Part shown: positions 17,526 to 26,297 of the stretch, one piece after another
Layout of the letters: each line of letters opens with the position of its first letter
Position numbering within the stretch: position 1 is the first letter of the stretch
DNA from: DATLLN01 sp963720885
GTDB taxonomy: Bacteria > Actinomycetota > Thermoleophilia > Gaiellales > JAICJC01
DNA length: 64,000 bases
Assembly (NCBI GenBank): GCA_963720885.1
Contig: CAVRGW010000006.1
Coordinates: forward strand, 992,001-1,056,000
Reading direction: 5' to 3'
Notes under the pieces: model-generated
Databases searched by the model: none
Told to the model about the DNA's origin: nothing
What the model saw: the letters and a program-made list of their open reading frames with translations, nothing else
Position numbers and translations under genes: made by a program

Positions 17526-18236
17526 TCAGCGGCCGAGCAGCTCACGCAGGCGCAGCGCCATCCGCGGCCCCGCCGCCGCGTCCTCGTGCCGGAAGTAGCA
17601 GTAGACGTCGCGGCCGGCGTCCATCGCCTCGCCGATCCGTTCGGCCCATGCCAGCAGCTCCACGTCGTCGTACGACTCCCTCCGCAGCCGCAGGTAGCCG
17701 AGCGGCCGGGACAGCTCCTGCGGCCGCGACGCCCCCTCGTCCATGTCGGTCACGCACCAGGCGACGCCGCGGTCCTCGAGCAGCGTCCGGGCCGGACGCC
17801 ACGACGGCTCACGGCACTCCACGGCGGCGGCCAGGCCGTCCGGCAGCGCCTCGGCGAATGCGAGCACCAGCGCCTCGTCGTAGGGCAGCTCCTCGGGGAC
17901 GCGGAACAGCACCGGCCCCATCCGCGGCCCCAGCGCGGCGGCCCGCTCGACGAACAGCTCGACCATCGGCCCGGGGTTGCGCAGCCGGCCGACGTGCGTG
18001 ATCCTGGCGCTGGCCTTCAGGGTGAACCGGAACGTCTCCGGCGTCTGCTTCCGCCATCCCTCGAACAATCCGGCCGAGGGGAAGCGGCGGAACGTGTAGT
18101 TGATCTCGACGGAGTTGAAGATCGACGCGTAGTAGGCGAGGCGGCCCGCGGGGCGCACGCTGTCCGGATAGAAGACGCCGTGCATCCACTCGTCGTACGC
18201 GAAGCCGGATGTGCCGAGGTGGAAGCTGCCCGCCAT
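17526..18236 (-). CDS. DUF72 domain-containing protein
   Basis: Protein of 236 residues of the DUF72 (YecE-like) family, a TIM-barrel fold of unknown biochemical role. Recognisable segments are LGTSGFAYDEWMHGVFYPD, FNSVEINYTFRRFPS, FRFTLKASARITH, VLFRVPEELPYDE and VYCYFRHEDAAAGP. Length and order match the family. The ATG at 18236 lies right before the first conserved strand. It is divergent from the hydrolase gene at 18256 with only 19 bases between starts. Forty bases separate its stop from the start of the downstream FAD oxidoreductase gene, so it could be the first gene of that operon. Confidence 0.8.
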   Translation of the reverse strand: MAGSFHLGTSGFAYDEWMHGVFYPDSVRPAGRLAYYASIFNSVEINYTFRRFPSAGLFEGWRKQTPETFRFTLKASARITHVGRLRNPGPMVELFVERAAALGPRMGPVLFRVPEELPYDEALVLAFAEALPDGLAAAVECREPSWRPARTLLEDRGVAWCVTDMDEGASRPQELSRPLGYLRLRRESYDDVELLAWAERIGEAMDAGRDVYCYFRHEDAAAGPRMALRLRELLGR

Positions 18237-18255
18237 CGGCTGCCATGATGACACG

Positions 18256-18903
18256 ATGCCGATCGAGGAGCCGCGGACGATCTGGACGCCTGCGGCGAGC
18301 CCGCGGGCCGTGCTGTTGCTTGGGCACGGCGCCGGCTCGCCGATGACGACGCCGTTCCTGGGAGCCTTCGCGGTGGCGATCACCGAGCTCGGCATCTCGG
18401 TGCTGCGCTTCGATTTCCCGTATATGGAGGCCGGCCGCAAGGCGCCCGACCGGGCGCCGGTGCTGGTCGAGGCCACGCAGCGGGCGTTCGACCTGGCGGC
18501 TGCACGCGCCGGCGGCCTGCCGGTGCTGGCCGGCGGCCGGTCGATGGGCGGCCGTATCGCGTCGATGGCGACGGCCGAGGGCATGCCGGCCGCCGGCCTC
18601 GTCTTCCTCGCCTATCCGCTGCATCCGCCGGGCCGGCCGGAGAAGATCCGTGACGCCCACCTCTACGGGATCGAGGTGCCGATGCTGTTCCTGCAGGGGA
18701 CGCGGGACCCCTTTGCGCAGCCGGAGCTGCTGGCCGCGGTGCTGACCCGGCTCGGCCGGCGAGCCGAGTACGCGCCGGTCGAGGGCGGCGACCATGCGTT
18801 CCGCGTGGCAGGCGGCGAGCGCGACGCGGCCAGGATCGGTGCGAACCTGGCGCCGGTCGCGGCGGAGTTCCTCGAGCGCCGGGTGTTGCGCTCTCACCGG
18901 TGA
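18256..18903 (+). CDS. Alpha/beta hydrolase of dienelactone-hydrolase/KANL3-Tex30-like type
   Basis: Protein of 215 residues with a small alpha/beta-hydrolase fold. LLLGHGAGSPM contains the oxyanion-loop HG motif, GGRSMGGRIAS holds the nucleophile Ser in GxSxG, FLQGTRDPFA supplies the acid Asp, and EGGDHAF the catalytic His. No extra lid domain is visible. Substrate unknown. The ATG at 18256 is placed by homology and is preceded by the start of the divergent DUF72 gene. It ends 17 bases before the secreted-protein gene that follows on the same strand. Confidence 0.75.
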   Translation: MPIEEPRTIWTPAASPRAVLLLGHGAGSPMTTPFLGAFAVAITELGISVLRFDFPYMEAGRKAPDRAPVLVEATQRAFDLAAARAGGLPVLAGGRSMGGRIASMATAEGMPAAGLVFLAYPLHPPGRPEKIRDAHLYGIEVPMLFLQGTRDPFAQPELLAAVLTRLGRRAEYAPVEGGDHAFRVAGGERDAARIGANLAPVAAEFLERRVLRSHR

Positions 18904-18920
18904 CATGACAGCATCTCGGC

Positions 18921-20099
18921 GTGCCTGCACGGCTCCAGCGGGCGTTGGTCGTGGTTGCTGCAGTTCTCGCGGCGGCGTGCGTCGCCGCGCCGGCTGCGAT
19001 GGCGGCGCTTCCGGGCTACCTGACGATCATGCTCGACCGCTCTCAGCTCGCGCAGGCGGACGCCGCGTGCCAGCAGCAGGCTGGATCTGTGCCCATGCCC
19101 GACGTGCTCGCCGAGATCGCCCGCAGGGGGATGACCCCGACCGGGAGCGTCGTTACCTCGTTCGTCAAGGAGACGACCGTCAGCTGCAAGAAGCCCGCGC
19201 TCTACCCGTCCTGGGCCGACCTGCAGGCGTGGCACACGCAGTACGGCCTGGAGCTGGTCTCGAGCGGCGCGACCAAGGCGAAGTTCACCCAGATCGACGC
19301 CGCGCACCAGTGGTCGGAGTCGTGCGGCACGCTGCCCGTCTTTGAGGCACACGGGTTCGACCGCGCCTGGGGGCTGTTCAACTATCCGAACGACTCGTGG
19401 ACGGTCGACGCCCAGTCGTCGATCGTCGCGAACTGCTTCGCCTGGGGCCGCGACTACGCCAACAAGATCAACACGCGCTCCGGCCAGGCCTCCCCGTGGT
19501 TCGCATACGTCAAGCAGCTGGTCGGCGGCTCGTGCAACGATCCTGCGCTGCCCTGCTACAACCCGGCCGTCGCACCGGGCAAGCGCTACACGCTGCCGTC
19601 GACGATCGCCAAGTGGATGAACCCGCACACCGATGCCTGGCGGGTGATCCAGGTCTACCGCCTCGTCGACGGCGCCCAGCCGGGGCTGTGGGACTGCACG
19701 GCCGCCGACCCGCGCGCGCACTGGGCGGCGGTCACGGAGACCTATTGCTTCGGCGACCTGAAGATGCTGCTCGATGCGGTTCAGCCACCGACCGTCGTCA
19801 CCGATCCGGCCGGCGTCGCGCGGACCTGGAACCCGGACGCCCTCGACACGCCGACGGCAACCGTGCTTTCGGGCCCGGCGGACGGCACGTCCGACACCAT
19901 CGCGCAGCTGACGTTCTCGGCCTCGTCGCCCCGCGTCACCTTCATCTGCTCGCTGGACGGCGCCCCCGCGGCCCCGTGCGTCAGCCCTGCGTCGTACACC
20001 GGCCTCGCTGCCGGGCCGCACACGTTCCAGGTCTCGCCGACCGACGCGTTCGGCAACCGCGGCCCCGCGGCCGCCTGGTCGTGGTCGATCGCCGGGTGA
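18921..20099 (+). CDS. Secreted protein with C-terminal immunoglobulin-like domain
   Basis: Protein of 392 residues starting at a GTG. Residues 1-29 form a classic signal peptide ending near AAPAAMAA. The central part has repeated cysteine pairs (TVSCKKPALYPSWADL, SCNDPALPCYNP) and LFNYPNDSWTVDAQSS. It faintly recalls polysaccharide-deacetylase-like folds but I cannot see the NodB metal motif, so I do not assign that function. The last 90 residues (SPRVTFICSLDGAPAAPC, GPHTFQVSPTDAFGN) are an Ig-like domain common in extracellular proteins of actinobacteria. Likely secreted or wall-associated; role unknown. Confidence 0.65.
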   Translation: MPARLQRALVVVAAVLAAACVAAPAAMAALPGYLTIMLDRSQLAQADAACQQQAGSVPMPDVLAEIARRGMTPTGSVVTSFVKETTVSCKKPALYPSWADLQAWHTQYGLELVSSGATKAKFTQIDAAHQWSESCGTLPVFEAHGFDRAWGLFNYPNDSWTVDAQSSIVANCFAWGRDYANKINTRSGQASPWFAYVKQLVGGSCNDPALPCYNPAVAPGKRYTLPSTIAKWMNPHTDAWRVIQVYRLVDGAQPGLWDCTAADPRAHWAAVTETYCFGDLKMLLDAVQPPTVVTDPAGVARTWNPDALDTPTATVLSGPADGTSDTIAQLTFSASSPRVTFICSLDGAPAAPCVSPASYTGLAAGPHTFQVSPTDAFGNRGPAAAWSWSIAG

Positions 20100-20120
20100 G
20101 GGATTTCCCGCCGCGAGGAG

Positions 20121-20134
20121 TGGGGTTAACCCCA
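20121..20134. promoter_or_regulatory. Palindrome TGGGGTTAACCCCA upstream of the FAD oxidase
   Basis: A perfect 14-base palindrome lies 21 bases after the stop of the secreted-protein gene and 71 bases before the oxidase start. It is too short and lacks a T-run for a convincing terminator. Its position suits an operator for the oxidase gene, though no regulator gene is adjacent. Confidence 0.3.
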
Positions 20135-20205
20135 TGGCAGGCGTGGCCGGGCTGGGCCACGATGGTCGAACCGTCAGGTCATCAATTCACCAGGTAGGAG
20201 TCGAG

Positions 20206-21603
20206 ATGAGCACCACCGTTACCCGAGCGGAAGACGCCGCAGACGCTGTCGCCCAGCTGCGCCTGCGTGTGGGCGGCGACGTCGCCACTCCCGCAGACGC
20301 AGACTGGAACGAGGCCCGCGGGGCCTGGAATCTCGCGGCCGACCAGCGGCCCGCGATCGTCGTGATCGCCGAGTCGGCGGCCGACGTCGTGGCGGCCGTC
20401 GAGTTCGCGCGCGACAACGATCTGCGCGTGACCGCGCAGGGCACCGGCCACGGCGCCGGCCCCAAGCGCTGGGACGACGACATCCTGCTCGTCAAGCTCG
20501 AGCGGATGCGCGGCGTGGAGATCGACCCCGCGCAGAAGATCGCCCGGGTCGAGGCGGGCGCGCAGTGGCAGGACGTCACGCACCCCGCGGCCGAGCACGG
20601 GCTCGCCGCACTCGCCGGCTCGTCGCCCGACGTCGGGGTGGTCGGCTACACGCTGGGCGGCGGCCTCAGCTGGCTTGCACGGCGCCACGGCATCGCCGCG
20701 AACAGCGTGGTCGCCATCGAGATCGTCACGGCGGACGGCATGCTCGTTCGCGCCGACGCCGACAACCAGCCCGACCTGTTCTGGGCGCTGCGCGGCGGCG
20801 GCGGCAACTTCGGCGTGGTCACCGCGATCGAGTTCTCGCTGTTCGAGATCACGTCGGTGTACGCGGGCATGATGCTGTGGCCGATCGAGCGTGCGACCGA
20901 GGTGCTGGAGGCGTACAGCCGCTGGACGGAGACCGCCGACGAGGACGTCACGTCCACCGGGCGGCTTCTCAACCTGCCCCCGATTCCCGACATCCCCGAG
21001 CCCTTCCGCGGCCGGTCGTTCGTGGGCATCGAGGCCGTGTTCCTCGGGGGCCAGCAGGTCGGCGATCGGTCGCTGGCCGAGATCCGAGCGCTCGGGCCGG
21101 AGCTCGACACGTTCGCGGATATCCCGATGCCGGCGCTCAGCCACATGCACATGGATCCCGAGCACCCGGTGCCCGGCGTCGGCGACGGCATGCTGCTGGA
21201 GGAGTTCGGCCCGGAGGCGATCTCCGCGCTGGTCGGACTGACCGGCCCGGGGACGAACTCGCCCCTGCTGTCGGTCGAGATCCGGCATATCGGCGGCGCC
21301 GTTGCTCGCGAGAGCGACAGCCACGGTGTGCTGGCCAGCATCGAGGCGCCGTTCGCGCTGTTCGGCGTCGGCATCCCGATGACGCCCGAGATGGGGGCGG
21401 CCATCGAGGGCACGCTCGACGGCATGCGCTCGTCGATGGCGGCGTACATCGCATCGCAGGCGTACTTCAACTTCAGCGAGCGCTCGGCCGACCCGGCCAC
21501 GTTCTACGGCGGCGCGGAGCGGTACGCACGGCTGTGCAAGATCAAGTCGGTGGTGGATCCGGACGGGATGTTCCGGGCGAACCACTCGTTGAGGCAGACG
21601 TAG
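20206..21603 (+). CDS. FAD-binding oxidase, berberine bridge enzyme-like
   Basis: Protein of 465 residues of the PCMH/BBE oxidoreductase family. The FAD domain shows DLRVTAQGTGHGAGPKRWDDDILL, with the His that often carries covalent FAD, then VGYTLGGGLSWLARRHG and FWALRGGGGNFGVVT. The C-terminal BBE segment AERYARLCKIKSVVDPDGMFRANHSL closes the active site. Such enzymes oxidise alcohols, sugars or alkaloid-like compounds using O2. No second Cys attachment (GxxC) is evident, so single covalent attachment is likely. The ATG at 20206 has GGAG six bases upstream. No partner genes identify the substrate. Confidence 0.82.
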   Translation: MSTTVTRAEDAADAVAQLRLRVGGDVATPADADWNEARGAWNLAADQRPAIVVIAESAADVVAAVEFARDNDLRVTAQGTGHGAGPKRWDDDILLVKLERMRGVEIDPAQKIARVEAGAQWQDVTHPAAEHGLAALAGSSPDVGVVGYTLGGGLSWLARRHGIAANSVVAIEIVTADGMLVRADADNQPDLFWALRGGGGNFGVVTAIEFSLFEITSVYAGMMLWPIERATEVLEAYSRWTETADEDVTSTGRLLNLPPIPDIPEPFRGRSFVGIEAVFLGGQQVGDRSLAEIRALGPELDTFADIPMPALSHMHMDPEHPVPGVGDGMLLEEFGPEAISALVGLTGPGTNSPLLSVEIRHIGGAVARESDSHGVLASIEAPFALFGVGIPMTPEMGAAIEGTLDGMRSSMAAYIASQAYFNFSERSADPATFYGGAERYARLCKIKSVVDPDGMFRANHSLRQT

Positions 21604-23220
21604 CCGTGACGGGTGCGACAGAGGGGTCAGACCCCTCTGTCGCACCGGCACGAGCACGTTCGCGCAGCTCGTACTTCTTGACCTTCCCGGTCGAGGTCTT
21701 CGGCAGCTGGCCGAACTCGACGGCATCCGGCGCCTTGAACCCGGGCAGCGTCTCCCGGGCGAAGGCGATCAGCTCCCGCTCGGTCAGCCTCGCGCGCCGT
21801 CGCGCAGCGTGACGAAGGCCTTCGGCCGCTCGCCCCACTTCTCGCTGGGCATGGCGATGACGGCGGCCTCGAGCACGTCGGGGTGGCGCAGCAGCACCTG
21901 CTCGACCTCGATCGTCGAGATGTTCTCGCCGCCCGAGATGATGATGTCCTTCGCGCGGTCGCGCAGCTCGATGTACCCGTCCGGGTGCATCACCCCGAGG
22001 TCGCCGGAGTGGAACCAGCCGCCGCGGAACGCCTGCGCGTCGCCTCCTCGTCGGCGAAGTAGCCCTTCATCACGTTGTTGCCACGCATGACGACCTCGCC
22101 CATGCGTCTCGCCGTCGCGCGGCACGTCGCGCATCTCGTCGTCGACGACGCGGACTCGGTCGGCGGTCAGCATGTGCGACGCCCTGGCGCGCCTTCAGCC
22201 GGGCGCGCTCGGGCGCGTCGAGGCCGTCCCAGTCGGGGTTCCACTCGCAGATCGTGATCGGGCCGTACGTCTCGGTCAGGCCGTAGACGTGGTTGATCCG
22301 AGAAGCCGAGCGCCTCCGTCCGCGCGATCACCGTCGGGCGGCGGCGGGCCGCCGGCGGTCGTGACCTGGACCGGCCGGTCGACGCTCGCGGGCGGCCGGG
22401 TCGGTGGCGAGCATGACCAGCACGGTCGGCGCGCCGTTGAAGTGCGTGACTCCGCTCCTCGCTCGAACAGCTGCCAGACGAGCGCGGGGTCGACCTTCCG
22501 GAGGCAGACGTGCGTCGCGCCGGCGGCGGTCACCGCCCAGGTGAAGCACCAGCCGTTGCAGTGGAACATCGGCAGCGTCCACAGGTAGACGGAGGCGCTA
22601 GTCGAGCCGCGCGTGCGTGCATCTCGGCGAGCGCGTTCAGGTAGGCGCCGCGGTGCGTGTACATGACGCCCTTCGGCCGGCCGGTCGTGCCGCTCGTGTA
22701 GTTGATCGTGATCGTGTCGTCCTCGCTCTCGAGCCGCGTGCTCCGGCTCGCCGGCGGCGCGCCGACGCGAGCAACGCCTCGTAGTCGCCGGCTGCGCCGG
22801 CAGACGATCATGCGCTCGACCGCCGGCGCCCTCGACGAGGTGCGCGAGCGACGGGTCGACGACGAGCAGCGCGCCCCCGAGTGCTCGAGGATGTAGGCGA
22901 TCTCCTCGGGCATCAGCCGCGTGTTGATCGCGACCAGCACGCCGCCCGACCGCGGGCACGCCGAAGTGCGCCTCGAGCACTCGGCCGTGTTCGGGGCAGA
23001 GGAACGCGACGCGGTCGCCGTGCTCGATCCCTGCCTCCTGCAACGCGAGCGCCAGCCGGCGCGCTCGCTCGCGGAGCTCGGCCCAGGTCAGCCGTGCGTC
23101 GCCGTCGACGAGCCGCCGTTCGCGCGGAAACGCCAGCGCGCTGCGTTCCAGGAAGGCGAGCGGCGTCAGCGGCGAGAGGTGGACGGCGTCCGCGGGGTGC
23201 GCGCGACGCTAGAGCGTCAT
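21542..23220 (-). pseudogene. AMP-dependent acyl-CoA synthetase, many frameshifts
   Basis: The remains of a complete FadD-like acyl-CoA synthetase, readable only by hopping between frames. In order: LSPLTPLAFLERSALAFPRE, GIEHGDRVAFLCPEHG, VAINTRLMPEEIAYILEHSG, INYTSGTTGRPKGVMYTHRG (AMP-binding P-loop), FHCNGWCFTWAVTAAGATHV, GGWFHSGDLGVMHPDGYIEL, KDIIISGGENISTIEVE and LPKTSTGKVKKYELRE with the catalytic Lys. At least ten indels are needed, plus an in-frame TAG as codon 4 after the ATG at 23220. Protein-level conservation is excellent between breaks, which suggests poor sequence rather than old decay. The tail runs through a palindromic repeat and 62 bases into the oxidase 3' end. Divergent from the enoyl-CoA hydratase. 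Confidence 0.75.
21612..21646. terminator. 35-base perfect palindrome with GGGGTCAGACCCC core
   Basis: Seventeen-base perfect arms around a central A at 21629, starting GGTGCGACAGAGGGGTC. It lies nine bases after the oxidase stop and before the 3' end of the converging acyl-CoA synthetase gene, so it can terminate in both directions although it lacks T-runs. It shares its core with the elements at 13172 and 48051. In the synthetase frame it is translated, giving an extra tail beyond the family's usual C-terminus. Confidence 0.6.
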
Positions 23221-23251
23221 GGCACCTGCGAGGCGGACAAGGAGGCCGGCG

Positions 23252-24042
23252 ATGGCGACGACGAGCAGTGCGATGCTTCGCATCGAGGACGGGCCGGCCG
23301 CACGATCACGCTCGACCGTCCGGACCGGCGCAACGCGCTCAGCCTCGAGCTGATGCAGGAGGTGATCGCGGCGCTACGAGCTGGCCACCGGCGAGAGCCC
23401 GGTGCGCGACGGTCGTGATCGAGGGCTGCGGGGCCCGCCTTCTCCGCCGGCCACGACCTCGGCGAGATGGTCGGCCGGGAGCGAGGCCTTCTACCAGGAG
23501 CTGTTCGACGTCTGCACGGTGATGATGGAGGCGATCCACGGGTGCCGGCAGCCGGTGATCGCGCAGGGTGCACGGAATCGCCACCGCTGCGGGCTGCCAG
23601 CTTGTCGCCGCCTGCGACCTAGCCGTCGCCGCCGAGGGGGCGCGCTTCGCCACTCCGGGCGTGAAGATCGGTCTGTTCTGCTCGACGCCGATGGTGCCGG
23701 TCTCACGTGCGGTCGGCCGCAAGCGGGCGCTCGAGATGCTGCTGACCGGCGAGCCGATCGACGCCGCGACGGCGCTCGAATGGGGGCTCGATCAACCGGG
23801 TCGTTCCGGCCGAGCGGCTCGACGACTGCGGTCGCCGAGCTGGCCGCCGCGATCGCGCCGCTCGAGCCCGATGACGATCGCGCATCGGCAAGCGCGCGTT
23901 CTACGACCAGGTCGACCTCGACGAGACCGGCGCCTACGGCCTGACGAAGGGCGTGATGGCGACGAACGCGCATCGGCGGGACGCCCAGGAGGGGATGGGC
24001 GCGTTTCTCGAGAAGCGGGCCGCCGTGTGGACGAACTCTTGA
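23252..24042 (+). pseudogene. Enoyl-CoA hydratase/isomerase family protein, many frameshifts
   Basis: A crotonase-family gene broken by about eight or more indels. Pieces in order are TITLDRPDRRNALSLELMQEV, FSAGHDLGEM (oxyanion-hole glycine region), HGIATAAGCQLVAACDLAVA (second oxyanion strand with AAGCQ), FATPGVKIGLFCSTP, LLTGEPIDAATALEWGL and MGAFLEKRAAVW before the stop. The ATG at 23252 has an excellent AAGGAGG 8 bases upstream, and the divergent acyl-CoA synthetase starts 31 bases away. Together they would activate and hydrate a fatty acyl substrate. As with its neighbour, the frame breaks are dense but the protein is well conserved. Confidence 0.72.
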
Positions 24043-24096
24043 CACGTTCTTCAGCCTCTGGGACTCTTGCTCGGCAACCAACCATGGGGGTGGACG

Positions 24097-25020
24097 TTGA
24101 GAATCTCCACATCCGGCCTGCGCGTATCGCTCGCGCTCGCCGGAGTCACGGCGGCTGCGCTGATCGCGGCCGCGTCGCCCGCAGCCGCGCAGCCCACCGG
24201 GATCACCGTCGGGTCGATGTGCGCCGTCGGCAGCGACTCGGGTGGCGTGAGCTCTGCTCGCGGTACGGCGCGCGAGCCGGCGATGACGCAGCGCATGCAG
24301 GAGGTGCCGGCCTCGGCGCTGGCCAAGATGTCCGCGAAGGCCGGGGTCGTGAGCATCCCGATCTATTTCCACATCATCACGGACGGCACGACCGGTCAGG
24401 TCAGCGACACGACCATCAACAACCAGATCGTGGCGCTGAACAAGAGTTACAGCGGGCAGCTCGGCGGGGTCAAGACCGGCTTCCGCTTCCGCGTTGCCGG
24501 CGTTGACCACACGAACAACGCTGCCTGGTTCGCCGTCAACCCGGGCGACCCCGCGGAGAAGGAGATGAAGCGGGCGCTGCACACGGGCGGCTCCGACGCG
24601 CTGAACGTCTACACCGCTTCCGGTGGCGACTTCCTGGGCTGGGCGACGTTCCCGTCGTCGTATGCATCGAAGCCCTGGTACGACGGCATCGTCATGGACT
24701 ACCGCTCGATGCCCGGTGGCCCGTACGGCACGAACTACTCGCTCGGCCTGACGCTGACGCATGAGTCCGGCCACTGGCTCGGCCTGTACCACACGTTCCA
24801 GGGCGGCTGCAGCCCGACCGGCGACCTGGTCGACGACACCCCGGCCGAGAAGACCCCGGCCTTCGGGTGCCAGCCGCACCGGGACACCTGCAACAAGCCG
24901 GGCACGGATCCGGTCCACAACTTCATGGACTACTCCTACGACTCCTGCTACACGCAGTTCACCGCTGGACAGCGTGCCCGCATGCAGGATCAGTGGAACT
25001 ACTTCCGGGCGGTCGCGTAG
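24097..25020 (+). CDS. Secreted M43-family (pappalysin-like) zinc metalloprotease
   Basis: Protein of about 307 residues. The N-terminal signal peptide LRVSLALAGVTAAALIAAASPAAA is followed by a propeptide-like region and the catalytic domain. The zinc motif is HESGHWLGLYHTF (HExxHxxGxxH), and the met-turn is NFMDYSYDSC. Cysteine pairs around GGCSPTGDLVDDTP and CQPHRDTCNKPGTD match cytophagalysin-type M43B peptidases, which cleave extracellular proteins and need calcium. The start is uncertain: TTG at 24097 puts the signal peptide at the right distance, while TTG at 24067 is the other option. A strong hairpin follows the stop. Confidence 0.82.
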   Translation: MRISTSGLRVSLALAGVTAAALIAAASPAAAQPTGITVGSMCAVGSDSGGVSSARGTAREPAMTQRMQEVPASALAKMSAKAGVVSIPIYFHIITDGTTGQVSDTTINNQIVALNKSYSGQLGGVKTGFRFRVAGVDHTNNAAWFAVNPGDPAEKEMKRALHTGGSDALNVYTASGGDFLGWATFPSSYASKPWYDGIVMDYRSMPGGPYGTNYSLGLTLTHESGHWLGLYHTFQGGCSPTGDLVDDTPAEKTPAFGCQPHRDTCNKPGTDPVHNFMDYSYDSCYTQFTAGQRARMQDQWNYFRAVA

Positions 25021-25031
25021 CGCACGCCTGA

Positions 25032-25063
25032 CCGGGGCGGGCGGCTCGGTCCGCCCGCCCCGG
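25032..25063. terminator. Hairpin terminator after the metalloprotease gene
   Basis: A perfect 13-base GC stem (CCGGGGCGGGCGG paired with its complement) with a six-base loop, 11 bases after the stop. There is no T-run, which is usual for GC-rich actinobacteria. It separates the protease from the Mau-like operon. Confidence 0.65.
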
Positions 25064-25107
25064 ATCACACCCGGCTCCGTCCAGGCGCGTTGGTACCGTC
25101 AGGACGA

Positions 25108-25656
25108 GTGGGCGTCATCGATCCGAATGTCCCCGGGCCGATCCTCGCCGTCGCTGCGGGGGTGCTGGTCGTCTCGGGAGCCGCCAAGCTGCGGCGTCCC
25201 GTCCCCGCCGCCGAGGCGGTGACGGCGGTCGGCCTGCCGGGCGGCGTGGCGGCCGTCCGGAGCCTGGCGGTGATCGAGATCGGCGTCGGCCTGGCGTGCC
25301 TGATCGACCCGGTGCCGGCGGCCGCCGGTGCGCTGGCGCTGCTCTACCTGGCGCTCGCCGCGTTCGTCGTCGCGGCGTGGCGGCTCCCGGAGCCGCTGCC
25401 CTCGTGCGGCTGCATGGGCACGGACAGCGACCCGCCGCCGCACCCGCTGCACGCCGCCTTCAACGTCGTGCTCGCCGGCGCCGGCGTGCTGGCCGTGATC
25501 GCGCCGGCGGCCGGTGTCGGCACGCTCGCCGCTGACGCGCCGCTGCTGGCCCTGCCGCTGCTCGCCGGGCTGGCCTGCGGCGTCGCGCTGGTCCGCGCGG
25601 CGCTCGAGACGCTGCCCGTGGTCGCCTTCGCCTACTCGCCGGGAGGTGACGCGTGA
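25108..25656 (+). CDS. MauE/DoxX-family redox-associated membrane protein
   Basis: Membrane protein of 182 residues with four to five hydrophobic segments (for example LAVAAGVLVVSGAAKLRRP, GALALLYLALAAFVVAAW, LPLLAGLACGVALVRAALETL). A cysteine motif CGCMG sits in the loop after segment three. This matches MauE-like proteins, which with MauD help form or arrange disulfides in exported partners, in the manner of VKOR/DsbB-type proteins. GTG at 25108 is chosen over an upstream TTG because it has GGA nearby and directly precedes the first membrane segment. Its stop overlaps the start of the cysteine-rich gene (GTGA). First gene of a five-gene operon. Confidence 0.75.
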   Translation: MGVIDPNVPGPILAVAAGVLVVSGAAKLRRPVPAAEAVTAVGLPGGVAAVRSLAVIEIGVGLACLIDPVPAAAGALALLYLALAAFVVAAWRLPEPLPSCGCMGTDSDPPPHPLHAAFNVVLAGAGVLAVIAPAAGVGTLAADAPLLALPLLAGLACGVALVRAALETLPVVAFAYSPGGDA

Positions 25657-26297
25657 GCGGCGATCTGGCCGACGCCGCCGCGCGCCTGCTCGAGGGCCGC
25701 ACGTCGCGGCGCGGACTGCTCATCCGGCTGGCGGTCGCGGGGTCGGCGATCGCCGTCGCGCCGCTCCGCTACCTGCTTCGCCCGGGCACGGCGATGGCCG
25801 TGATCACCTGCTCGCAGTGCGGCGGCGGCGCCCGGTGCTGCGACGGCTGGACAGACTTCTGCTGCGTCATCAACAACGGCATCAATGCGTGTCCCTCGTA
25901 CACGTACATCGCCGGCTGGTGGAAGTGCACCAACTACACGGGCACGAACATCTGCCACAGCCAGGGCGTCCGCTACTACATCGACTGCAACCGCAAGCCG
26001 GGGATGCACTGCCCGCACGGCTGTTCGTGCGCGAACGGCTCCTGCTCGAACCGGTCGACGTGCTGCAACGTCTTCAAGTACGGCCAGTGCAACACCCAGG
26101 TGCCTGAGACGACCGAGGTGGTCTGCCGGGTGATCAAGTGCGCGAACCCGTGCACGCTGTTCCCCGATATCTGCAGCTGCACGACGTTCGTGGACAACAA
26201 CACCTGCGGCCACGACGTTCCGTGCCTGAAGACCGATCAGGGGCCGGCCTCGCCGTACACGGGTCTGCGGGGCGGCGGTGGGGGAGGGTACGGATGA
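25653..26297 (+). CDS. Tat-exported cysteine-rich protein, MauA-like by context
   Basis: Protein of 214 residues. Residues about 17-50 form a twin-arginine signal (SRRGLLIRLAVAGSAIAVAP). The mature part holds about 24 cysteines, including CCDGWTDFCC, GWWKCTNY, YYIDCN, CCNVFKYGQCN and VVCRVIKCANPC. It ends with a Gly-rich tail. Disulfide density, small size, Tat export and flanking MauE- and MauD-like genes recall the methylamine dehydrogenase light chain, in which two Trp residues become the TTQ cofactor. I cannot confirm homology, and no large subunit gene is present. Alternatively it is a disulfide-rich surface protein whose folding needs the two redox partners. Confidence 0.6.
   Translation: MSGDLADAAARLLEGRTSRRGLLIRLAVAGSAIAVAPLRYLLRPGTAMAVITCSQCGGGARCCDGWTDFCCVINNGINACPSYTYIAGWWKCTNYTGTNICHSQGVRYYIDCNRKPGMHCPHGCSCANGSCSNRSTCCNVFKYGQCNTQVPETTEVVCRVIKCANPCTLFPDICSCTTFVDNNTCGHDVPCLKTDQGPASPYTGLRGGGGGGYG

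Noticed and set aside
18921..20099. Polysaccharide deacetylase assignment for the secreted protein
   Set aside because: A faint overall resemblance, but no NodB metal-binding His/Asp motif could be found.
23208..23220. TAG at codon 4 of the acyl-CoA synthetase as a recoded amber codon
   Set aside because: The gene has many other frame breaks, so a base error (for example GAG to TAG) is far more likely than recoding.
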